A stretch of 25,274 nucleotides of DNA from positions 1 through 25,274 of the forward strand of contig JALQXY010000040.1 of NCBI GenBank assembly GCA_023262945.1, read 5' to 3'. Of the stretch, positions 15,631 to 22,369 are shown in pieces (position 1 is the first letter of the stretch; each line of letters begins with the position of its first letter). The notes below the pieces were generated by a model, which saw nothing but the letters and a program-made list of their open reading frames with translations, was not told the origin of the DNA and searched no databases. Position numbers and translations under genes: made by a program. This DNA comes from Rickettsiales bacterium (lineage in GTDB: Bacteria > Pseudomonadota > Alphaproteobacteria > Rickettsiales > UBA1997).

Positions 15631-15793
15631 AAGGTTTTACAATATTTCACTAAATTAAGTTCTCTTATTATAAAATATTTTTTTCTAGATTTGATTTAAA
15701 AGTGCCGGAGTATAGATGTTTCAAGTTTTTAAAAAAGATGAAGCTAAAATTCAAATAATCTTTAAAAATTACAAGAATTGAATTTGAAAATTA

Positions 15794-15852
15794 CTTTTTA
15801 CTTTATTTTTTTACTATTTTTTGTGGATTAGCAAAAAAATTAAAGTAAAAAG
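15794..15852 (-). terminator. Probable pnp terminator hairpin
   Basis: The arms CTTTTTACTTTATTTTTTT (15794-15812) and AAAAAAATTAAAGTAAAAAG (15833-15852) form a stem of about 19 bp with one unpaired base and a 20-base loop, 30 bases past the pnp stop. It is A/T only apart from two G-C pairs, so its strength as a terminator is uncertain, but it could act on both strands. Confidence 0.5.
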
Positions 15853-15881
15853 AATTTCAGTAATCTAATATAGATAAATCA

Positions 15882-18122
15882 TTAACCAAAAAGACCTCGG
15901 CGTTTTTTACGAGGTTTGCCATTATTATCATCATTGTGACGATCTTTGCGCTCTTTCTTATTATCACGAGAAGATGATCCTCTTTCATCGATAAGTTGAG
16001 GCTTAGATGCTAATTGATCCGAAATATCTTCGCCAGAAGCTTGATCTACACATCTAAAGCTTAACTTAGGGCGACCTTTTTTATCAAAACCAATAACTTT
16101 AACTTTTACTATATCGCCTTCATTTATAACGTCTTCAACAAAGTCAACTCGATATTCTGCCAATTCTGAAATATGAACAAAGCCATCACGATTATTTGAA
16201 ATATTAACAAAAGCTCCAGCATCAATTACTTTAACTACTGGACCTTCGTAAATATCACCTATTTCTGGCTCAAATATGATTTCATTGATCATTGTTAATG
16301 CTTTAGCAATCGAGTCAGAACTATTAGAAGAAATTTTTACTTGACCACTATCATCAACGTCAACAACGGCTCCAGAAACTGAGCAAATTTCTTTAATAAC
16401 GCGACCTCTAGAACCTATAACTTCTCTAATTTTCTTAGGATCGATATTCAATATCTCAACTTTTGGAACATTTGGATTAAGATCGGTTCTTGGCTCATTC
16501 ATAACCTCTAGCATTTTACCCAATATATGAATTCTACCTTCTTTTGCTTGAGACAAAGCCTCTTGCATAATTGCTGTGTTGATACCATTGATTTTAATAT
16601 CCATCTGCAATGAAGTAATACCATCTTTAGTACCAGCAACCTTGAAATCCATGTCACCAAGATGATCTTCATCACCCATTATATCAGATAAAACCACATA
16701 ATCATCACCTTCTTTTATCAATCCCATAGCAATTCCAGATACAGGAGCTTTAATTGGCACACCAGCGTCCATTAGCGCCAAAGATGATGCACAAACAGTA
16801 GCCATAGAAGAGGAGCCATTAGATTCCGTTATTTCAGATACAACTCTAGTTGTATAAGAAAAATCTTCTTGAGTTGGAAAAATCGGATTAATAGATCGAT
16901 AAGCTAATTTACCATGACCAATTTCTCTACGACCTGGAGCTCTAAGTTGACCAACTTCACCAACAGAATATGGTGGAAAATTGTAATGAAGCATAAAAGA
17001 TTCTTCTGCCATTCCTGAATCAAGATTTTCAACAAGCTGTCTATCTTTTGCTCCACCTAATGTAGCAACAGCTAGAGATTGCGTTTCCCCCCTAGTGAAT
17101 AAAGCGCATCCATGAACTTGTGGAAGAAGACCAACTTCAATTTCAATTTGCCTAACTTCGTCAGTTTTTCTGCCATCAATTCTAGTTTTATTTTTTAAAA
17201 CATCACCACGCACTACGTCTTGTGATAAATACTTGAATACCTTTTTTAATCTATTTTCAGAGATGTCTTGCTCTTCATTAAGATATTTTTCTAATATATC
17301 GCTATATACAGCATCTAATCCACTAACTCTTTGCTGCTTATCTTTTATTTTATAGCTATCAACTATTCTTTTGCCAGCAAAATTTCTAATATCTTCAATT
17401 AGCGAGCTATTATCATAAGATTGGTAAGTTATTTTTTCTTTTCCAACTTCTTGCTTCAATTCATTTATTAACTTAATAACTGACTGAAAAGATTCATGAG
17501 CAAAATTGACCGCTTCAAGCATTTTTTCTTCAGAAAGCTGTTTGGCCTCTGATTCTACCATTAAAACTGAACTCTCAGTTCCTGCAACTACTAGATCTAA
17601 GTCACTTTTAATTAAATCTTCATTTGAAGGATTTAAAACCAATTGATCGTCTATTAAACCAACTCTTGCACCAGCAACAGCTTCGCTGAAAGGAGCTTCA
17701 GATATAGATAAAGCTGCGGAAGCAGCAATTAATGAAGCTATATCAGGGTTGCAAGTTGAATCGTAAGATAACAAAGTGCAAGTAACGTTGATTTCATTAT
17801 GAAAGTCTCCTGGAAATAAAGGTCTTATAGGTCTATCTATAAGTCTTGAGGTTAGAGTTGCAACTTCACTTGGCTTTGCTTCCCTTTTGAAGAAACCGCC
17901 TGGTATTTTACCCGCAGCGTATGATTTTTCAATATAATTTACTGTTAAAGGCAGAAAATCAGCACCTTCCACTGCCTTCTGAGCAACGGTGACAGCTGCT
18001 AATATGGTGGTATTGCCATATCTTAACATTACAGATCCACTGGCTTGTCTTGCTACTTTACCTACTTCAAGAGATAAAGTTTTACCATTCCATTCAATTT
18101 CTTTTTTTACAATATTAAACAT
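15882..18122 (-). CDS. pnp: Polynucleotide phosphorylase
   Basis: PNPase degrades RNA 3' to 5' with phosphate and is a core of the RNA decay machinery. The 746-residue protein has two RNase PH domains, a KH domain (about 553-615, GxxG as GSRG at 570-573) and an S1 domain (about 622-692). The catalytic residues Asp486, Asp492 and Lys494 lie in GDEDHLGDMDFKVAG. The FFKREAKPSE and RGETQSL blocks are conserved. The tail is polar and basic, ending RKKRRGLFG, and may bind a partner or RNA. It follows rpsO by 130 bases, the usual rpsO-pnp order. Confidence 0.97.
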   Translation of the reverse strand: MFNIVKKEIEWNGKTLSLEVGKVARQASGSVMLRYGNTTILAAVTVAQKAVEGADFLPLTVNYIEKSYAAGKIPGGFFKREAKPSEVATLTSRLIDRPIRPLFPGDFHNEINVTCTLLSYDSTCNPDIASLIAASAALSISEAPFSEAVAGARVGLIDDQLVLNPSNEDLIKSDLDLVVAGTESSVLMVESEAKQLSEEKMLEAVNFAHESFQSVIKLINELKQEVGKEKITYQSYDNSSLIEDIRNFAGKRIVDSYKIKDKQQRVSGLDAVYSDILEKYLNEEQDISENRLKKVFKYLSQDVVRGDVLKNKTRIDGRKTDEVRQIEIEVGLLPQVHGCALFTRGETQSLAVATLGGAKDRQLVENLDSGMAEESFMLHYNFPPYSVGEVGQLRAPGRREIGHGKLAYRSINPIFPTQEDFSYTTRVVSEITESNGSSSMATVCASSLALMDAGVPIKAPVSGIAMGLIKEGDDYVVLSDIMGDEDHLGDMDFKVAGTKDGITSLQMDIKINGINTAIMQEALSQAKEGRIHILGKMLEVMNEPRTDLNPNVPKVEILNIDPKKIREVIGSRGRVIKEICSVSGAVVDVDDSGQVKISSNSSDSIAKALTMINEIIFEPEIGDIYEGPVVKVIDAGAFVNISNNRDGFVHISELAEYRVDFVEDVINEGDIVKVKVIGFDKKGRPKLSFRCVDQASGEDISDQLASKPQLIDERGSSSRDNKKERKDRHNDDNNGKPRKKRRGLFG

Positions 18123-18252
18123 ATATTATTGATTACAGTTTTATTAATTTATTCAAGGGCAATAATTCTAGCAACGTATTTAATCGAGGAAAATTATTAG
18201 AAACAAAATAATTAGATAGTTACAAAAAAAACTAAGCTAAGTTATATAGAAA

Positions 18253-18522
18253 TTACTTTCTAATATTTAGTTTTTTTATTAAATCTTCATATTCTGTAGA
18301 AGAAGAGTTCTTTAAATAGTTAAGTAAACTTCTTCTCTTGCCAACCAAGATTAGTAAAGACCTTCTTGAGGCAAAATCTTTTTTATGAGCTTTTAAATGA
18401 TTAGTTAATTCTTCTATTCTTTTAGTCATCAAGGCACACTGAACCTGAGTAGAGCCTGAGTCTTTATTATCTTTAGCAAATTCTGCTATAACTTCTTTCT
18501 TAGATTTTAATGAAAGGGACAT
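18253..18522 (-). CDS. rpsO: 30S ribosomal protein S15
   Basis: S15 binds 16S rRNA early in assembly of the 30S platform. The product has the canonical 89 residues with the family blocks GSTQVQCALMTKRI, LTNHLKAHKKDFASRR and LLILVGKRRSLLNYLK. The upstream 116 bp on the minus strand contain a perfect 7-bp inverted repeat (ACCTTAA, T, TTAAGGT at 18606-18620), which could be the end of truB or a control site. The 130 bp downstream towards pnp hold only a weak stem followed by a T-run on the minus strand (about 18225-18246). Confidence 0.97.
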   Translation of the reverse strand: MSLSLKSKKEVIAEFAKDNKDSGSTQVQCALMTKRIEELTNHLKAHKKDFASRRSLLILVGKRRSLLNYLKNSSSTEYEDLIKKLNIRK

Positions 18523-18638
18523 AATTAATTATTTTTTTACATACAAAACAACAGCGGACATCACCAACTAGAGTGAACACTTTTGAAGTTGATTACATCA
18601 AAACTACCTTAATTTAAGGTTTAACTTTGATATATATA

Positions 18639-19301
18639 TTAGTAATGCCCATATTTTAACAGGTCAAGTGAAATTGTTGCATCTATATCAAATTTTCCTA
18701 CTCGAGTTCTTTTTAAACAAGAAACATAGCCGCAAACATTATTTTTTAGACATATATCGCGAGCTAGAGATCTTATGTAAGTTCCCTTTGAACATTCCAC
18801 CTCAAATAAAGCGTAATCTTTTGAATTAAAAAGAATATTTAAACTATAAATATTTACTATGCGACTTGGTATAGAAAAATCGATATTTTTGCGCGCCAAT
18901 TCATAGGCTCTCTGACCATCAATTTTTATAGCTGAGAATTTTGACGGCGTTTGCTCTATTTGACCTACAAAAGATAAGGCGGAACATATTAAATCATTAC
19001 TGCTAGGCCTTGCCTCGGATCTCTCTGTTACAACACCTTCGATATCATCAGTATCACGAAACTCACCCCATTTAATTTTAAATATATATTTCTTAGTGGC
19101 GTTCATCATTTCTTGCGATGTTTTAGTAGCTTTATTCAAAGCAATTGGTAAAACACCGGTAGCAAAAGGGTCAAGAGTGCCGCCGTGACCAACTTTTTTT
19201 GCTTTAGTTAGTCTTTTTACAATAGAAACTACGCGAGCTGAGGTAATAAGAGGAGGCTTGTATATATTAAGCCATATATCTTTATTATGAAAGTAATTCA
19301 T
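18639..19301 (-). CDS. truB: tRNA pseudouridine(55) synthase, short C-terminus
   Basis: TruB makes pseudouridine 55 in the T-loop of tRNAs. The start at ATG 19301 puts the WLNIYKPP motif at residue 10, as in relatives; a TTG at 19331 in the same frame would add ten residues. The catalytic aspartate is Asp44 in GHGGTLDPFATGVLP. The later blocks KYIFKIKWG, TPSKFSAIKIDGQRAYELAR and CSKGTYIRSLARDI are present. At 220 residues it is about 80-90 shorter than typical TruB: it ends after LKRTRVGKF and a short tail and lacks the C-terminal PUA-like domain. No remnant of that domain is seen before rpsO. The catalytic domain looks complete. Confidence 0.93.
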   Translation of the reverse strand: MNYFHNKDIWLNIYKPPLITSARVVSIVKRLTKAKKVGHGGTLDPFATGVLPIALNKATKTSQEMMNATKKYIFKIKWGEFRDTDDIEGVVTERSEARPSSNDLICSALSFVGQIEQTPSKFSAIKIDGQRAYELARKNIDFSIPSRIVNIYSLNILFNSKDYALFEVECSKGTYIRSLARDICLKNNVCGYVSCLKRTRVGKFDIDATISLDLLKYGHY

Positions 19302-19365
19302 ATTTCTAAATTTTGATTGAGTTTTTAACAAAAAAACCGTTTACAAAATATTTATTTTGACCTCG

Positions 19366-19400
19366 ATTTTTATCTCAAAAAATATTTTGTCATATTGTTT
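19366..19400 (-). repeat. Family 1 repeat, internal fragment (copy G)
   Basis: On the minus strand AACAATATGACAAAATATTT followed by TTTGAGATAAAAAT matches the left-interior block of copies C and D. Neither terminal arm is recognisable. It lies in the divergent region between truB and trxA. Confidence 0.55.
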
Positions 19401-19511
19401 ATTTATAACATAAAATGAATGTTGCAAATTTTGTAAATAAAAATTATATCAAATTTAATCTTTAAAAAAACCTCTTTAATCTAAAATTTTATTAAATTAC
19501 ATTGTAGTATT

Positions 19512-19517
19512 TATAAT
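19512..19517 (+). promoter_or_regulatory. Candidate trxA -10 box
   Basis: A perfect TATAAT lies 32 bases upstream of the trxA ATG, with only a weak -35 (TTATTA at 19489-19494, 17-base spacer). Confidence 0.35.
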
Positions 19518-19549
19518 ATTACTTTTCATAAATTAAATAACTTTTTAAA

Positions 19550-19867
19550 ATGACAAAAGAAACAACAGACAATAACTTTCAAAATGATGTTTTAAAATCT
19601 TCAAAACCAGTATTAGTTGATTTTTGGGCTCCTTGGTGCGGTCCTTGTAAACAGCTAGGCCCTGTAATTGATCAAATATCTAGTGAAATGTCCGATCAAT
19701 TAGATGTCTTTAAAATCAATATTGATGACAATCCAGACACTCCGTCAAAATATATGGTAAGAGGTATACCGACTTTAATGTTATTTAAAAATGGTGAAAT
19801 AGTTGATACTAAGGTTGGTTCAATACCTAAGTCAGCTTTAAAAGATTGGATTGAAAGCAATTCATAA
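19550..19867 (+). CDS. trxA: Thioredoxin
   Basis: Thioredoxin is the small dithiol carrier that keeps cytoplasmic proteins reduced. The 105-residue product has the active site WAPWCGPCK (Cys30 and Cys33) and the cis-proline loop RGIPTLMLF (Pro74), with the usual length and ending. No signal peptide is present. It is followed 11 bases later by the glutamine-synthetase-like gene and probably shares its transcript. Confidence 0.97.
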   Translation: MTKETTDNNFQNDVLKSSKPVLVDFWAPWCGPCKQLGPVIDQISSEMSDQLDVFKINIDDNPDTPSKYMVRGIPTLMLFKNGEIVDTKVGSIPKSALKDWIESNS

Positions 19868-19878
19868 ATTTCTTTAAT

Positions 19879-20688
19879 TTGCTAGATTTAAATAGTCTTA
19901 GTATAGATTTTACAAATTCCAACTCTTTAACCATTAAAATTGGTTGTGAGTTGGAGTTTTTTTTACTTAAGAAAAACAAAAAAGAAGCAGCATCTCTCGT
20001 TGAAGTTAACAATTTTATAAAAATTATTCCCCGTTTCTTAACAACAAGTAAAATATCTTATAAAATTACCAAAGAGCAAGGTGCTTCACAAATTGAATTG
20101 CAAACTGATTTCTCTAGTGATCTAAATTTATTAGCACAATTTATTGAAGAATTTAAAATCGATGTATCTCTATTGGCTAATAATAATAATTTGCAAACTT
20201 CTTTTGCTCCGCAAATTTTTGTAGATGATTGCGGCAATTCTTTGCAGTTTAATATCTCATTGCATGATAATCATGGTAATAATTGTTTTGCAGAAAATAG
20301 TATTTTACATAAATTTTGTCAAAATTTACTCAACAAAACCCCTCAAATATTACCTCATTTAATTAACAATGATGAAGATTATCAACGTTTTAATAAAGAA
20401 TTAAATTTAAATCTTTTTAAAATAGGAAAATACACCGCTCCAGTTAATCTAAGCTATGGTTTTGATAATCGAAGTTGCGCAATAAGAATTGCCAAAACTC
20501 ATGAAAATAAAAAAAGAGTAGAATATCGTATTGCTGGCGCTAATAGCAATTGTTATAATGCAATTGCAGCTATACTAAATAATAGTAAAAATTTTAGCCA
20601 GAATGAATTAATTACAAATGATAAGCGCCTAATATTTGGCAACGCTTTTGATAATCAATATAATTATCTAATACCAATTACCATCTAA
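19879..20688 (+). CDS. Shortened glutamine-synthetase-like protein (possible pseudoenzyme)
   Basis: The 269-residue product matches the catalytic barrel of the glutamine synthetase/gamma-glutamyl ligase superfamily, in order. Motifs are GCELEFFL (Glu24, Glu26), EQGASQIEL (Glu66, Gln71, Glu73), the SFAP block, FNISLHDNHGNN, YTAPVNLSYGFDNRSCAIRI (Arg198, Arg203), RVEYRIAGANSNCYNA (Glu215, Arg217) and GNAFD. It lacks the N-terminal beta-grasp domain and about 80 C-terminal residues. The His-x-His that normally precedes the ISL block is Gln123-Phe-Asn125, removing a usual metal ligand. The start is a TTG 11 bases after trxA; I see no in-frame ATG. The last codons (IPITI, stop) lie inside a family 1 repeat, so the gene was probably cut short by it. 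It may be a pseudoenzyme, a specialised ligase or a decaying gene; the frame is intact. Confidence 0.75.
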   Translation: MLDLNSLSIDFTNSNSLTIKIGCELEFFLLKKNKKEAASLVEVNNFIKIIPRFLTTSKISYKITKEQGASQIELQTDFSSDLNLLAQFIEEFKIDVSLLANNNNLQTSFAPQIFVDDCGNSLQFNISLHDNHGNNCFAENSILHKFCQNLLNKTPQILPHLINNDEDYQRFNKELNLNLFKIGKYTAPVNLSYGFDNRSCAIRIAKTHENKKRVEYRIAGANSNCYNAIAAILNNSKNFSQNELITNDKRLIFGNAFDNQYNYLIPITI

Positions 20689-20724
20689 AAATGAACAATA
20701 TAACAAAATATTTTTTAAAATAAA
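20671..20724 (+). repeat. Family 1 repeat, left half (copy F), overlapping a gene end
   Basis: ATACCAATTACCATCTAAAA starts inside the glutamine-synthetase-like gene and provides its stop codon (TAA at 20686-20688). It continues with TGAACAATATAACAAAATAT as in copy D, then fades. Confidence 0.8.
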
Positions 20725-20725
20725 A

Positions 20726-20782
20726 TGTAAAAAACATTATTTTATAAAGAACTGTCTGTCAGATCAAGTAGTGTTTTTTACA
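20726..20782. terminator. Possible bidirectional terminator
   Basis: TGTAAAAAACA (20726-20736) and TGTTTTTTACA (20772-20782) form a perfect 11-bp stem around a 35-base loop, midway between two convergent genes. The stem carries its own A- and T-runs on either strand. Confidence 0.45.
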
Positions 20783-20792
20783 ATAAATAAGA

Positions 20793-22157
20793 TTACCACT
20801 TATTTTTAAGTTCATGCATTATAGGCATGTCTTTTAAATATGGATTTTGAGATTTAAAGTCTAAATCATTTTTGTTATTCCAGGTTTTAGCGCCGTTTTT
20901 TATAAGATATTTTATAATTATGTCATTCTCATATTTATAAGCTATCGATAAGGCGTTAAAACCTTCATTATCTTCAGCATTAATATCTAAGCCTTTATTG
21001 AGTAAATATTCAATTGCTGGCAAGAAACCAGCTCTTGCAGCATACATTAAATAATTTTTGCCAAATTTATCTCGATAATTTATATTTGCGCCCCTTTCCA
21101 TTAACATATAAAATGATGGAAAATCTTTAATCTCTATAGCTATTGTTACTGGATTATATCCTAATTTATTAGGCATATTAGGATCAGCTCCTCGTGCTAA
21201 AACAGAAGCTAATATTGGATAGTTACGATTGATTATTGCGTAAGTTAAAAGACTGTCACCATTTAAGTTAAAGACATTAGGATTTTGAACATAACGATAA
21301 GAACTATTAAAATATCTGACATTTTGCATATCTATGGCAAAAAATAAATAATTAATTCTTTCCTGAGGCGTAGGAATTATAGGAATATGCAAATTATCAT
21401 TGGTACGAAATCTGCTCAATATTGGTAGAGCTGGAGTTTTATCTTTAATATATTGATTAAGGTTCTTTTTTTGTGGTTCAATATATAACGACCCGATGCT
21501 ATTATATTCATCTATATAGCCATCTAATAATTGTTTATCAAGCAATGGTAACAGATATTCTTTTCGTAAATATTTTATTTTTTCTTCATATATTTCTTGT
21601 TTTTCTTTAATTAAAGAATCGTTTTCTTTTAAGGCATCTTTAACTAATTTGTTAGAAATATCCAAAGATTTGCTGTCTATGATTTCATTGTCTTTTTTTG
21701 CTTCCTCTATTTTATTTAATTTTTGATTTATTGATTTATTATCAATTTGATCATCGTATTTTATTTTGTTACCTTCTTCTTTCTTCTCTTCTTTTTTCTC
21801 ATTTTCTTGATTGCTAGATTTTACTTGATCATTTTCTTCTTTTTTATTATCCAGTTCTACAGATTGTTTAATTTTATCAAGATTGATATTATCTAATTTT
21901 TTGTCATTGTTATTTAAATTTTCAATAATTGGTAAATCTGAGCTTTTTTGATCTTTATTTTCAATATAATCCAAGCCCAAAGATTCGATATCAATTTTTA
22001 CTTTATTATCTGAGAATGGATCTAGTTCTTTTTTTTGCCGCAAGAGATCTTGATTTAAATCTTTTAAGAATTGATCAGAATCTTCGGCATTTTGTGACCA
22101 AGCGCTAAAAGTTAAAAAAGCAAGAAATATATGTATTGTTAATTGTCGAAATATCAT
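20793..22157 (-). CDS. Secreted ankyrin-repeat protein, function unknown
   Basis: The 454-residue protein has an N-terminal hydrophobic signal-like segment (about 5-20) ending FSAWSQ. A long, very polar Lys/Glu/Asn/Asp-rich region (about 25-200) follows, with probable coiled coil around 145-200. The C-terminal part has about four ankyrin repeats (roughly 298-425), recognisable by GYNPVTIAI, ERGANINYRDKFGKNYL, AARAGFLPAIEYLLNKG and GFNALSIAYKYE. Ankyrin proteins of intracellular bacteria often act on host proteins, but a Sec-type signal points to the periplasm or outer surface first. It overlaps yidD by ATGA and is the last gene of the ligA unit. No specific function can be assigned. Confidence 0.85.
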   Translation of the reverse strand: MIFRQLTIHIFLAFLTFSAWSQNAEDSDQFLKDLNQDLLRQKKELDPFSDNKVKIDIESLGLDYIENKDQKSSDLPIIENLNNNDKKLDNINLDKIKQSVELDNKKEENDQVKSSNQENEKKEEKKEEGNKIKYDDQIDNKSINQKLNKIEEAKKDNEIIDSKSLDISNKLVKDALKENDSLIKEKQEIYEEKIKYLRKEYLLPLLDKQLLDGYIDEYNSIGSLYIEPQKKNLNQYIKDKTPALPILSRFRTNDNLHIPIIPTPQERINYLFFAIDMQNVRYFNSSYRYVQNPNVFNLNGDSLLTYAIINRNYPILASVLARGADPNMPNKLGYNPVTIAIEIKDFPSFYMLMERGANINYRDKFGKNYLMYAARAGFLPAIEYLLNKGLDINAEDNEGFNALSIAYKYENDIIIKYLIKNGAKTWNNKNDLDFKSQNPYLKDMPIMHELKNKW

Positions 22158-22369
22158 TTAACCGGATCAAAACCACTTTTTTTTGAAAAAGGATGGCATC
22201 TTAATAAGCGATAAAAACCATAAAAAGAGCCTTTTAATAAACCTTTTTTTTGTATAGATTCTATAAAATAATTAGAACAAGTAGGATAAAAGCGACATTT
22301 ATAAAGACCCAGCAAGGGTGATAATAAAATTTGATAAATTTTTATTAAAAATAAAATTAAATTTTTCAT
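22154..22369 (-). CDS. yidD: Membrane protein insertion efficiency factor YidD
   Basis: YidD is a small membrane-associated protein that assists YidC-dependent insertion of inner-membrane proteins. The 71-residue product has the signature YKCRFYPTCSNYFIESI (Cys25, Cys31), the GFYRLLRCHPFSKKSGFDPV block and an amphipathic N-terminus. In most bacteria it sits with rnpA and yidC; here it is between ligA (overlap TAATG) and the ankyrin gene (overlap ATGA), a displaced position. Confidence 0.95.
   Translation of the reverse strand: MKNLILFLIKIYQILLSPLLGLYKCRFYPTCSNYFIESIQKKGLLKGSFYGFYRLLRCHPFSKKSGFDPVK

Larger units (their letters stand above)
15018..15881. other. 864-bp convergent junction between rnc and pnp, repeat-rich
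   Basis: This is the longest gene-free stretch of the window. In order it holds a short family 1 hairpin (15019-15070), a family 2 end (15089-15119), a good promoter (15140-15168) with a 20-codon frame behind it, a complete family 1 element (15397-15564) abutting a half copy (15566-15630), and a strong hairpin near the pnp stop (15794-15852). A 21-codon frame at 15716-15781 is preceded by GGAG but is probably chance. Several smaller inverted repeats are also present. Confidence 0.6.

Noticed and set aside
15716..15781. 21-codon frame preceded by GGAG
   Set aside because: It has the only SD-like sequence seen, but the frame is short, lysine-rich and without protein-like features, and the GGAG is part of a possible repeat tip.
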